From Proteinivorax tanatarense (GTDB lineage: Bacteria > Bacillota > Proteinivoracia > Proteinivoracales > Proteinivoracaceae), in assembly GCF_040267685.1 (NCBI RefSeq), contig NZ_CP158367.1:62001-126000 (forward strand): DNA of 64,000 nucleotides. Reading direction: 5' to 3'. A model generated the notes under the pieces. That model saw only the letters and a list, made by a program, of their open reading frames with translations, did not search any database and was not told where the DNA came from. The stretch's first letter is position 1. Every line of letters starts with the position of its first letter. Of the stretch, positions 54,863 through 64,000 are shown piece by piece. A program made the position numbers and the translations under genes.

Positions 54863-56329
54863 ATGGAAGAGCAACAACTTAATGAATTACAAAAAGTGCG
54901 CAGAGAAAAATTGACTCAATTAAAAGAACAAGGTATAGAGCCTTATGGCAAAAAAAATCCTCCTAAAAATGTTACAGAAGAAATAAATTGTAACTTTGAG
55001 GAGTTTGAAGGCAAGCCTGTTTCATTAAGTGGGAGAGTGATGGCCAAGCGTGGGCATGGCAAAGCTGGCTTTTTAAACATAAGAGATTTTAAGGGTGAAA
55101 TCCAAGTATACGGAAGAAAAGATCGCTTAAATGAAAACTATCCCCTTTTTTCAACACTTGATATAGGAGACTTTATTTATGTTGAAGGAGAAGTTTTTAA
55201 AACAAAACGCGGTGAAGTCTCTATAAAGGCAGATAAGGTTCAAATGCTGTCTAAATCATTACAACCTTTGCCTGAAAAATGGCATGGACTTAAGGATGTG
55301 GAACTACGCTACAGGCAAAGATATGTAGATCTGATAGTTAATCCTGATGTAAAAGAGGTTTTTATAAAAAGAAGTAGAATCATAAAAGAGATTAGGAGCT
55401 ACTTAGACAACCTTAATTATTATGAAGTAGAAACACCTATGATGCAAACCATCGCAGGTGGAACTAGTGCTAGGCCATTCTCTACTTACCACAATACATT
55501 AGAACAGGAACTTTTTATGCGTATAGCACCAGAACTGTTTTTGAAAAGACTTGTTGTAGGTGGTTTTGAAAAGGTATATGAACTAAATAGAAATTTTAGA
55601 AATGAAGGCATATCAACTAAACATAATCCTGAGTTTACTATGTTAGAGCTTTATCAAGCTCATGCAGATTATACAGATATGATGGAAATCACAGAAAATA
55701 TGATTGCTGAGGTAGCTCAAAAAGTGTTGGGAACTACGCAAATAACCTATCAAGGGCAAGAAATCGACTTAACTCCTCCGTGGCGCAGAGCTACAATGCT
55801 AGAGCTTGTTGAAGAGTATACAAACATTGATTTTTCTACATTAGATGAAGAAGAGTCAAAACAAATAGCTAAAGAAAAAGGTGTTGCTATAGATGAAGGT
55901 GTATGGACCTGGGGTAAGATAGTAAATTACTTTTTTGAAGAACATGTGGAAGAGCATTTAATCCAGCCTACTTTTGTTTATGGACATCCTAAAGATATTT
56001 CTCCTTTAGCCAAGGCACAGTCAGAAGATGAAAGGCTTACAGAAAGATTTGAAGGCTTTGTTTTTGCAAGGGAGTTATGCAACGCTTTTTCTGAGTTAAA
56101 TGATCCTATAGATCAAAGGCAGAGATTTGAGCAGCAAATGGAAGAAAAAGCAGCAGGGGATGATGAAGCTCATGAAATGGATGAGGATTTTGTAAATGCA
56201 CTTGAGTTTGGCATGCCACCTACTGGGGGGTTAGGCATAGGGATAGATAGACTAGTGATGCTTTTAACCGATAGTCCTTCTATAAGAGATGTTATTCTTT
56301 TCCCGACATTGAAGGATAAAAATCTTTAA
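54863..56329 (+). CDS. lysS: Lysyl-tRNA synthetase (class II)
   Basis: The 488-residue enzyme has an N-terminal OB-fold anticodon-binding domain (about 50-150) and a class II catalytic core with motif 2 FEKVYELNRNFRNEGIS and motif 3 GLGIGIDRLVMLLT. The short linker and AELFLKRL-type core (APELFLKRL) are normal. It stands just before the rRNA operon as in Bacillus. Confidence 0.98.
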   Translation: MEEQQLNELQKVRREKLTQLKEQGIEPYGKKNPPKNVTEEINCNFEEFEGKPVSLSGRVMAKRGHGKAGFLNIRDFKGEIQVYGRKDRLNENYPLFSTLDIGDFIYVEGEVFKTKRGEVSIKADKVQMLSKSLQPLPEKWHGLKDVELRYRQRYVDLIVNPDVKEVFIKRSRIIKEIRSYLDNLNYYEVETPMMQTIAGGTSARPFSTYHNTLEQELFMRIAPELFLKRLVVGGFEKVYELNRNFRNEGISTKHNPEFTMLELYQAHADYTDMMEITENMIAEVAQKVLGTTQITYQGQEIDLTPPWRRATMLELVEEYTNIDFSTLDEEESKQIAKEKGVAIDEGVWTWGKIVNYFFEEHVEEHLIQPTFVYGHPKDISPLAKAQSEDERLTERFEGFVFARELCNAFSELNDPIDQRQRFEQQMEEKAAGDDEAHEMDEDFVNALEFGMPPTGGLGIGIDRLVMLLTDSPSIRDVILFPTLKDKNL

Positions 56330-56353
56330 GAGACGCAAACTTGCGTCTCTTTT
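56328..56353 (+). terminator. Terminator after lysS
   Basis: AAGAGACGCAA / TTGCGTCTCTT with a short loop, then TTTAT. Confidence 0.88.
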
Positions 56354-56391
56354 ATAATGAAAAAGTTAAAAGTGTAAAATCAAAAAAGTAC

Positions 56392-56420
56392 TTGTCAAAA
56401 ATGTTTTGATATGGTATATT
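56392..56420 (+). promoter_or_regulatory. rRNA operon promoter P1
   Basis: TTGTCA (56392-56397), 17-bp spacer, TATATT (56415-56420). Confidence 0.75.
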
Positions 56421-56473
56421 ATTAATCGTGCTCAGGAGAAATAAGGAGCACAGAAAAATATTTCTTTTATTTC

Positions 56474-56502
56474 TTGACAATCCTGCGGATTTATGCTAAG
56501 AT
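56474..56502 (+). promoter_or_regulatory. rRNA operon promoter P2
   Basis: TTGACA (56474-56479), 17-bp spacer, TAAGAT (56497-56502), 82 bp behind P1. Confidence 0.8.
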
Positions 56503-56815
56503 ATTTTTTGCGTAGGACTCAAATTAGGTCTTTGAAAATTGAACAGCTAATGCAAAAGCCAGAATGCAGACTAGAATTCCTGCTCTTGGAATTCGTAGTC
56601 GAATTTACCCAAAAACTTTTACCCAAAAGTTTGTTGGGCTCCGTTTTAATTAGTTTTAAAACATTTAAGTAAGATGAGCTAAATTTTAGCTTTTCATAAA
56701 TGTAGACTGAATTCTTGTTTTTGAATTCATAGTCGAATTTATCCAGGAGCTGTAGAATTCTTAGTTTTAGCCAACAGGTTAAAACTTTAGAATTCTTAGC
56801 TATCGGGCAGAATCT
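56503..56815 (+). other. rRNA leader with processing stem and repeated hairpins
   Basis: Bases 56526-56550 pair with 58533-58557 behind the 16S (24 of 25 positions, one G-U), forming the processing stem around 16S rRNA. An imperfect direct repeat of about 44 bases follows (56566-56610 and 56702-56744); each copy folds into a hairpin with GACT/AGTC and GAATTC arms. A third hairpin-like stretch with GAATTCTTAG lies at about 56754-56803. No coding signal is seen. Confidence 0.7.
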
Positions 56816-58509
<1,694 letters not shown>

Positions 58510-58571
58510 AGCTTTAACTTATGGTTAGTAGCTTAGCTGTTTAATTTTGAAAGACCTAGTCTTTCATGCAA

Positions 58572-58648
58572 GGGCTTATAGCTCAGCTGGTCAGAGCGCA
58601 CGCCTGATAAGCGTGAGGTCGGTGGTTCGAGTCCACCTAAGCCCACCA
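58572..58648 (+). tRNA. tRNA-Ile (GAT)
   Basis: A 77-nt cloverleaf in the 16S-23S spacer, anticodon GAT, encoded CCA. Confidence 0.98.
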
Positions 58649-58658
58649 TAAAAAACAT

Positions 58659-58734
58659 GGGGGTGTAGCTCAGTTGGGAGAGCACCTGCCTTGCAAGCAG
58701 GGGGTCAGCGGTTCGAATCCGCTCATCTCCACCA
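58659..58734 (+). tRNA. tRNA-Ala (TGC)
   Basis: A 76-nt cloverleaf, anticodon TGC, encoded CCA; several G-U pairs in the acceptor stem. Confidence 0.97.
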
Positions 58735-58750
58735 TTTTTTTTATACCGAT

Positions 58751-58782
58751 CTTTGAAATTACCCATAAGGAAAGAAACTAAG
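58751..58782 (+). other. Left arm of the 23S processing stem
   Basis: These 32 bases are nearly fully complementary to 62239-62270 behind the 23S gene, giving the long duplex normally cut by RNase III. Confidence 0.8.
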
Positions 58783-59374
58783 AAAGTATCAACCCGAGAA
58801 ACAAAAGCGTGGTAGATACAATTTCATTATGTTTAAACGAGCAAATTAGGTCAAGTTACAAAGGGCGCACGGCGGATGCCTTGGCGCTGGGAGTCGAAGA
58901 AGGACGTAGCGAGCTGCGAAAAGCCGCGATTAGCTGCAAGCAAGCTGTAAGTCGCGGATTTCCCAATGGGGCAACCCACCACAGTTAATACTGTGGTACC
59001 ACCACCTGAATAAGTAGGGTGGTAGGAGACAACCGGGGGAACTGAAACATCTAAGTACCCCGAGGAAGAGAAAGAAAACTCGATTCCCTAAGTAGTGGCG
59101 AGCGAACGGGGAAGAGCCTAAACATTTTTAGTGTAAGCCTGTATGCGTTGCTAAAAGTGGGTTGAGGGAGTTACTTTACAAGTGGATACAGCCACTTGGG
59201 ATAGTTACAAAATTAAAGTTTAGGCGAATTGGCTGGGAAGCCAAACGATACAAGGTGAAAGTCCTGTAGCCGAAAAGCTTTAAACTATCTAAGTAGCCAC
59301 CCGAGTATTGCGGGACACGAGAAACCCCGTAAGAATCTAGGAGGACCACCTCCAAAGGCTAAATACTACCCAGC

Positions 59375-59420
<46 letters not shown>

Positions 59421-60098
59421 AGGCGGGGGATGAAATAGAACCTGAAACCGTGTGCCTACAAACAGTCAGAGCCCCATAAGCGGGTGATGGCGTACCTTTT
59501 GTATAATGGATCAGCGAGTTACATTTGCAAGCGAGGTTAAATGGTAAAGCCATGGAGCCGAAGCGAAAGCGAGTCTTAATAGGGCGTTAAGTTTGTATGT
59601 GTAGACCCGAACCCGAGTGACCTACCCATGGCCAGGGTGAAGTTTTGGTAACACAAAATGGAGGCCCGAACCCACTAATGTTGAAAAATTAGGGGATGAG
59701 CTGTGGGTAGCGGTGAAATGCCAAACGAACTCGGAGATAGCTGGTTCTCCCCGAAATAGCTTTAGGGCTAGCCTCAAGGATGAATAGTGGAGGTAGAGCA
59801 CTGATTGAGCTAGGGGCCTAACCCAGGTTACCGAACTCAGTCAAACTCCGAATGCCATATATTTAGACCTTGGGAGTCAGACTATGGGTGATAAGGTCCA
59901 TAGTCGAGAGGGAAACAGCCCAGACCATCTGCTAAGGTCCCCAAGTGTAAGCTAAGTGGAAAAGGATGTGGGATTGCTTAGACAACCAGGATGTTGGCTT
60001 AGAAGCAGCCACCATTTAAAGAGTGCGTAATAGCTCACTGGTCAAGTGATCCTGCGCCGAAAATGTCCGGGGCTAAAGCTTACCACCGAAGCAATGGA

Positions 60099-60509
60099 AT
60101 TTGAGAGGTGTGAGGTGAGAGGTTAGAAATGGGAATAAAAAGTTATGAAAACCTGAAAGTTTACAAGAAAGGTTATGAATTAGCTTTAAAAGTACACCAG
60201 ACAACCTTAAATTTTCCTGATTATGAGAAGTATGAACTTGGAAGTCAGCTAAGACGTGCTGCTTTATCAATACCGCTAAACATAGCGGAGGGGTATGGTA
60301 GGTCAGGTCAAGACTTCAAGAGGTTTTTAGGCTATTCATTAGGATCTGCTAATGAAGTTATGGTCTTACTTCAGTTCTCACAGGATTTAGGATATACGAA
60401 AAGCACTCAACTCATAGACGAGTATGATGTGTTAGGCAAACAATTATATCATTTAAGGAAGAACTGGAACTAATCCCACATCTTACTTCTCACATCACAC
60501 TTCTCAATT
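60099..60509 (+). other. 23S rRNA intervening sequence (IVS) in helix 45
   Basis: The insert splits CACCGAAGCAATGG from TTGGTAGGGGAGCGTTC, that is, the loop of helix 45, a classic IVS site. Its ends form an inverted repeat of about 31 bases with few mismatches (TGAGAGGTGTGAGGTGAGAG opposite CTTCTCACATCACACTTCTC), which extends helix 45. It carries one gene for a four-helix-bundle protein. In other bacteria such inserts are cut out by RNase III without religation, leaving fragmented 23S rRNA. Confidence 0.92.
60129..60473 (+). CDS. 23S rRNA IVS-encoded four-helix-bundle protein (S23 type)
   Basis: The 114-residue protein matches the family of 23S-IVS / four helix bundle proteins: SYENLKVYKKGYELALKVHQ, LRRAALSIPLNIAEGYGR and FLGYSLGSANEV are diagnostic. 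Four amphipathic helices span the length. ATG 60129 is preceded by a GAGAGG that belongs to the left terminal repeat of the insert, so the ribosome binding site lies in a potential duplex. Role unknown; RNA binding is suspected in the family. The sense strand is that of the rRNA. Confidence 0.93.
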   Translation: MGIKSYENLKVYKKGYELALKVHQTTLNFPDYEKYELGSQLRRAALSIPLNIAEGYGRSGQDFKRFLGYSLGSANEVMVLLQFSQDLGYTKSTQLIDEYDVLGKQLYHLRKNWN

Positions 60510-60932
60510 GGTAGGGGAGCGTTCTAAGTGCGGCGAAGCTGTACCGAAAGGAGCAGTGGAGCGCTTAGAAGTGAGAATGCTGATATAAGTAACGAAAAGA
60601 GATGTGAGAACCATCTCCGCCGAAAACCTAAGGTTTCCTGAGGAAGGCTTGTCCGCTCAGGGTAAGCCGGGACCTAAGCCGAGGCCGAAAGGCGTAGGCG
60701 ATGGACAACTGGTAGAGATTCCAGTGCCACCAAGCTTTGTCTAAGTGATGGGGTGACGCAGTAAGGTAGGTTATCGCACTGATGGATATGTGCGTTCAAG
60801 CCAGTAGGGATTAGAGGTAGGCAAATCCGCCTCTATCTATTCTGAGAGGTTAAGAGGACCCAATTAAGGGGAACTAACTAATCCTACACTGCCAAGAAAA
60901 GCCTCTAGCAAGAAGCGCGGTGCCCGTACCGT

Positions 60933-60968
<36 letters not shown>

Positions 60969-61219
60969 CGCTCGGGAGAACCTTCGTTAAGGAACTCGGC
61001 AAAATGACCCCGTAACTTCGGGAGAAGGGGTGCCTCGATATTGTGAAGTACATTCGTACTGAGCGAGAGGAGGCCGCAGTGAATAGGCCCAAGCGACTGT
61101 TTATCAAAAACACAGGTCTCTGCTAAATCGAAAGATGAAGTATAGGGGCTGACGCCTGCCCGGTGCTGGAAGGTTAAGGGAACGTGTTAGCGCAAGCAAA
61201 GCATTGAACCGAAGCCCCA

Positions 61220-61298
<79 letters not shown>

Positions 61299-61554
61299 CA
61301 ACGACTTGGGCGCTGTCTCAACGAAGGACCCGGTGAAATTGTAGTACCTGTGAAGATGCAGGTTACCCGCGACAAGACGGAAAGACCCCGTGGAGCTTTA
61401 CTGTAGCCTGATATTGGATTTTGGCATTTACTGTACAGCATAGGTGGGAGGCTGAGAATAGAGGACGCTAGTTTTCTAGGAGCCTAAAGTGGGATACCAC
61501 CCTGTGAATGTTGGAATTCTAACTAGAAGCCGTAATCCGGTTTTAGGACAGTGT

Positions 61555-61587
<33 letters not shown>

Positions 61588-61743
61588 CAAAGAGTAACGG
61601 AGGCGCCCCAAGGTCTCCTCAGAATGGTTGGAAATCATTCGTAGAGTGCAAAGGCATAAGGAGGCTTGACTGCGAGACTTACAAGTCGAGCAGGGACGAA
61701 AGTCGGGCTTAGTGACCCGGCGGTACCGAGTGGAAGGGCCGTC

Positions 61744-61852
<109 letters not shown>

Positions 61853-61856
61853 TAGT

Positions 61857-61939
<83 letters not shown>

Positions 61940-61968
61940 TGTCGCGGGCGCAGGAAGTTTGAGAGGAT

Positions 61969-62012
<44 letters not shown>

Positions 62013-62052
62013 ACCAGTTGTCACGCCAGTGGCAGTGCTGGGTAGCTAAGTT

Positions 62053-62091
<39 letters not shown>

Positions 62092-62238
62092 ACCTTCAAG
62101 ATAAGACTTCCCAACTTGTAAAAGTGTAAGACTCCAGATAGACTATCTGGTAGATAGGCCGGGGGTGTACAGGTAGTAATACCTTTAGCTGACCGGTACT
62201 AATAAGTCGAGGACTTGACCAACTTAGTTTAGATAATG

Positions 62239-62270
62239 ACTTAGTTTTCTTTCCTTATGGTAATTTGAAT
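62239..62270 (+). other. Right arm of the 23S processing stem
   Basis: Pairs with 58751-58782; it runs up to the first bases of 5S rRNA. Confidence 0.75.
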
Positions 62271-62385
62271 CCAGTGACCATAGCGAAGAGGTCCCACCGG
62301 TTCCCATCTCGAACACCGAAGTTAAGCTCTTCAGCGCCGATGGTACTTGGGGTCTACCCCCTGGAAGAGTAGGACGTCGCTGGGT
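62270..62385 (+). rRNA. rrf: 5S ribosomal RNA
   Basis: CCAGTGAC at the 5' end pairs with GTCGCTGG at the 3' end; the inner blocks CCCATCTCGAACACCGAAGT and GGTAC are conserved. Confidence 0.96.
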
Positions 62386-62393
62386 AAAAATGT

Positions 62394-62468
62394 TCCTCAG
62401 TAGCTCAACGGTGGAGCAACCGGCTGTTAACCGGTAGGTTGTAGGTTCAAATCCTACCTGAGGAGCCA
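62394..62468 (+). tRNA. tRNA-Asn (GTT)
   Basis: A 75-nt cloverleaf, anticodon GTT, encoded CCA; acceptor TCCTCAG/CTGAGGA. Confidence 0.97.
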
Positions 62469-62481
62469 TTATTTGACTTTT

Positions 62482-62514
62482 AAACATTGCTTATAAAATA
62501 GCGATGTTTTTTTT
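62482..62514 (+). terminator. Terminator of the rRNA operon
   Basis: AAACATTGCT / AGCGATGTTT with an 8-base loop, then eight Ts. Confidence 0.9.
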
Positions 62515-62618
62515 ATGGGGTACATAGTGTTGAATACAATTTTGTATAATAGTCAACAATAGTTGCTAATGATGTTTATTTAAATGCATTTTGTAGCTAA
62601 GTTAAATAACTGCAATAT

Positions 62619-62625
62619 TGTCGAA
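62619..62625 (+). promoter_or_regulatory. Possible Spo0A box
   Basis: An exact TGTCGAA lies 34 bases before the next gene. A single 7-base match can be chance. Confidence 0.3.
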
Positions 62626-62658
62626 TAAATATCATATACTTTATATGAGGTGAATTAT

Positions 62659-63648
62659 ATGTCTAAAGTAAAATCATTGTTGTTGAGTGGTACATTAGCT
62701 GCAACAGCTGTGCTTGTAACCAGCTCTGTTAGTCTTGGACAACAAGAAGTTACTATTTTTACACAAGATGGTCCGGTTACTGTTCGTACCAATGAAAATA
62801 AAGTAAAAAATATAGTTAACGATGCTAACATTGAATTAACTAATAAGGATAAAGTGTACCCTTCGTTGGATCAACAACTAAAAACTGACTATATAGCCAT
62901 TAAAAAGGGTAGTAAAGTTAAAATACATGTAGATGGTGAAAAAAAACAAACTATAAGCTGGGCGCACGATGTAGAAGAGTTACTAAATGAACAAGGTGTA
63001 ATTTTAAATGATGATGATATAGTAAAAATACCACTTGATACTAAGTTAAAAGAAGTAGATAACATTAAAATTGTACGAGTTAATAAGGAAATTGTAACAG
63101 AAACTTCTAATATACCATATGAGTCAAATTACTATGTTGACAGAAGTTTACCTTCAGGAAGCAGTAGAACTATAATACCTGGTAAAAAGGGTAAAAAAGA
63201 AGTTTCCTATGAAGTTACCTACCACGATGGTGAAGAGCAAGAGCGTACTGTGTTGCAAAAAGAAGTAGTTTCTCAGCCCCAAAGTGCTAAAGTTTATACA
63301 AACCAGAGGAATATGGTTGCTTCGAGAGGTTCTAATAGTAGTACCACAACTGGGGTATCGGGATATGTAGGAGTAGCTTCTTGGTATGGCTCTAATTTTC
63401 ATGGAAGTGGGACCGCAAGTGGTGAAACATACGATAAAAATGCAATGACTGCAGCACATCGATATCTTCCTTTTGGTACAAGAGTACAAGTTACATTTTT
63501 GAAAACTGGAAAAAGTGTTGAAGTAACGATAAATGATAGAGGTCCGTTTACAGGAGGGAGAATTATAGATTTATCTGAAGCGGCAGCTCGGGAAGTTGGG
63601 CTTTTGCCTCATGGAACTGGTAGAGTGGAAATTAAAATAATAAACTAA
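62659..63648 (+). CDS. Exported DUF348 / G5 / RlpA-like cell wall protein
   Basis: The 329-residue protein has a signal peptide (about 1-28). DUF348 units follow at about 30-75 and 80-125 (IFTQDGPVTVRTNENKVKNI; ISWAHDVEELLNEQGV). A G5-like segment comes next (about 135-205), then a Ser/Thr linker, and an RlpA-type double-psi beta barrel at about 235-329 (GVASWYGSNFHGSGTASGE; VTINDRGPFTGGRIIDLS). DUF348-G5 is the base of YabE/Rpf-like proteins, which usually end in a 3D domain or lysozyme-like fold. RlpA cleaves glycan strands lacking stem peptides. ATG 62659 follows GAGGTG; role in wall remodelling inferred. Confidence 0.85.
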   Translation: MSKVKSLLLSGTLAATAVLVTSSVSLGQQEVTIFTQDGPVTVRTNENKVKNIVNDANIELTNKDKVYPSLDQQLKTDYIAIKKGSKVKIHVDGEKKQTISWAHDVEELLNEQGVILNDDDIVKIPLDTKLKEVDNIKIVRVNKEIVTETSNIPYESNYYVDRSLPSGSSRTIIPGKKGKKEVSYEVTYHDGEEQERTVLQKEVVSQPQSAKVYTNQRNMVASRGSNSSTTTGVSGYVGVASWYGSNFHGSGTASGETYDKNAMTAAHRYLPFGTRVQVTFLKTGKSVEVTINDRGPFTGGRIIDLSEAAAREVGLLPHGTGRVEIKIIN

Positions 63649-63718
63649 CAATAAAAGTTAACTTTTTATTACTCTCCTTCGCTTGTCTAAGATAATTGAC
63701 CTTAATAAATTAAGCTCC

Positions 63719-63752
63719 AAAAAAACTAGCTCTTTTAAAGGGCTAGTTTTTT
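63719..63752 (+). terminator. Terminator after the RlpA-like gene
   Basis: AAAACTAGC / GCTAGTTTTT with a loop of about 12 bases, then Ts. Confidence 0.85.
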
Positions 63753-63825
63753 TGTAAGTCTTCGAAAAGATTAATTAAAGAACTACTTTTAGGTGTAAAG
63801 CAAATAATGTGGCTAGTGTTATTAA

Positions 63826-63854
63826 TTTACAGATTACATGTGCACGAATATAAT
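63826..63854 (+). promoter_or_regulatory. Promoter of the last lipoprotein gene
   Basis: TTTACA (63826-63831), 17-bp spacer, TATAAT (63849-63854). A second TATAAT follows at 63856-63861. Confidence 0.6.
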
Positions 63855-63898
63855 GTATAATGTAATTATGTAAACTATAAAAAGGGGAGATGGAGTAA

Positions 63899-64000
63899 TT
63901 GAAGCTAATAAAAGTTGCGCTAATTATGCTTATAACGGTTTTAATTTTACCTGCTTGTACAGACACTGATGCACCAAAAGAAAAGCTATCTAACGATAAA
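63899..64000 (+). CDS. Lipoprotein, 3' end missing
   Basis: TTG 63899 follows GGGGAGATGGAG. The 34 visible codons give a short hydrophobic signal ending in LPAC, a lipobox, and a hydrophilic start of the mature part (TDTDAPKEKLSNDK). The frame runs off the right edge; the mature domain and function cannot be seen. Confidence 0.7.
   Translation, partial: MKLIKVALIMLITVLILPACTDTDAPKEKLSNDK

Noticed and set aside
60099-60509. Insertion sequence or group I/II intron in 23S rRNA
   Set aside because: No transposase, target-site duplication, intron core or maturase is seen; the S23-type gene and the helix 45 site identify an intervening sequence.

Overview
The window reads as chromosome from a low-GC, endospore-forming Firmicute of the Clostridia type. 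Four things point there: sporulation genes (a SipL-like protein, spoVG, spoVT, yabP, yabQ, spoIIE), a B12-dependent (oxygen-independent) ribonucleotide reductase as the only reductase seen, strong AGGAGG ribosome binding sites, and very common TTG starts. The backbone matches the origin-proximal order I remember from Bacillus subtilis: ispE, purR, spoVG, glmU, prs, ctc, pth, mfd, spoVT, yabM, mazG, yabP, yabQ, divIC, yabR, tRNAs, spoIIE, tilS, hpt, ftsH, coaX, dusB, lysS, rrn. Histidine fermentation and protein use look likely; an exact genus cannot be fixed from the sequence alone.

Layout. Positions 1-6.9 kb hold a SipL-like spore-coat morphogenesis protein (cut by the window edge), nrdJ with tandem NrdR boxes, and a cyanophycinase/cyanophycin synthetase pair. 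From 7-15 kb come ispE, a nucleotidyltransferase, purR (own PurBox pair), threonine deaminase, spoVG (sigma-H promoter), glmU, prs, rplY and pth. At 15 kb a fluoride riboswitch with an overlapping terminator precedes a cation/proton antiporter, a CBS protein and a tiny PrsW-like membrane protein. From 17.5-29 kb run mfd, a parvulin lipoprotein, spoVT, yabM, mazG, hbs (sigma-H-type promoter), a SpoIID-like lipoprotein, yabP, yabQ, divIC, yabR and ppx. Five tRNA genes follow, the first overlapping the end of ppx. From 30-37 kb are spoIIE, an unknown gene with a hairpin-masked ribosome binding site, tilS, hpt and ftsH.

From 37-44 kb a histidine degradation block (hutH, hutU, ftcD, hutI) ends at formate-tetrahydrofolate ligase (fhs), so the formimino carbon could be conserved as ATP. 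A minus-strand CPBP-fold membrane protein with lost catalytic residues lies next, then nadA-nadB-nadC (de novo NAD), coaX, a rhodanese-like protein without its cysteine, and dusB. At 51.5-54.2 kb a three-gene operon carries a helix-turn-helix protein, an unrecognised protein and a homologue of cyanobacterial acyl-ACP reductase, behind a strong promoter with a dyad over the start site. greA and lysS follow.

From 56.4-62.5 kb lies a complete rRNA operon: tandem promoters, a repeat-rich leader, 16S, tRNA-Ile, tRNA-Ala, 23S, 5S and tRNA-Asn. Both large rRNAs are interrupted. The 23S carries a ~410-nt intervening sequence at helix 45 encoding a four-helix-bundle S23-type protein. The 16S carries a ~167-nt insertion at the tip of helix 44, close to its 3' end. 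The ends of the two insertions resemble each other, which I consider the most notable observation here. The window closes with a DUF348/G5/RlpA-type cell wall protein and the start of a lipoprotein gene.
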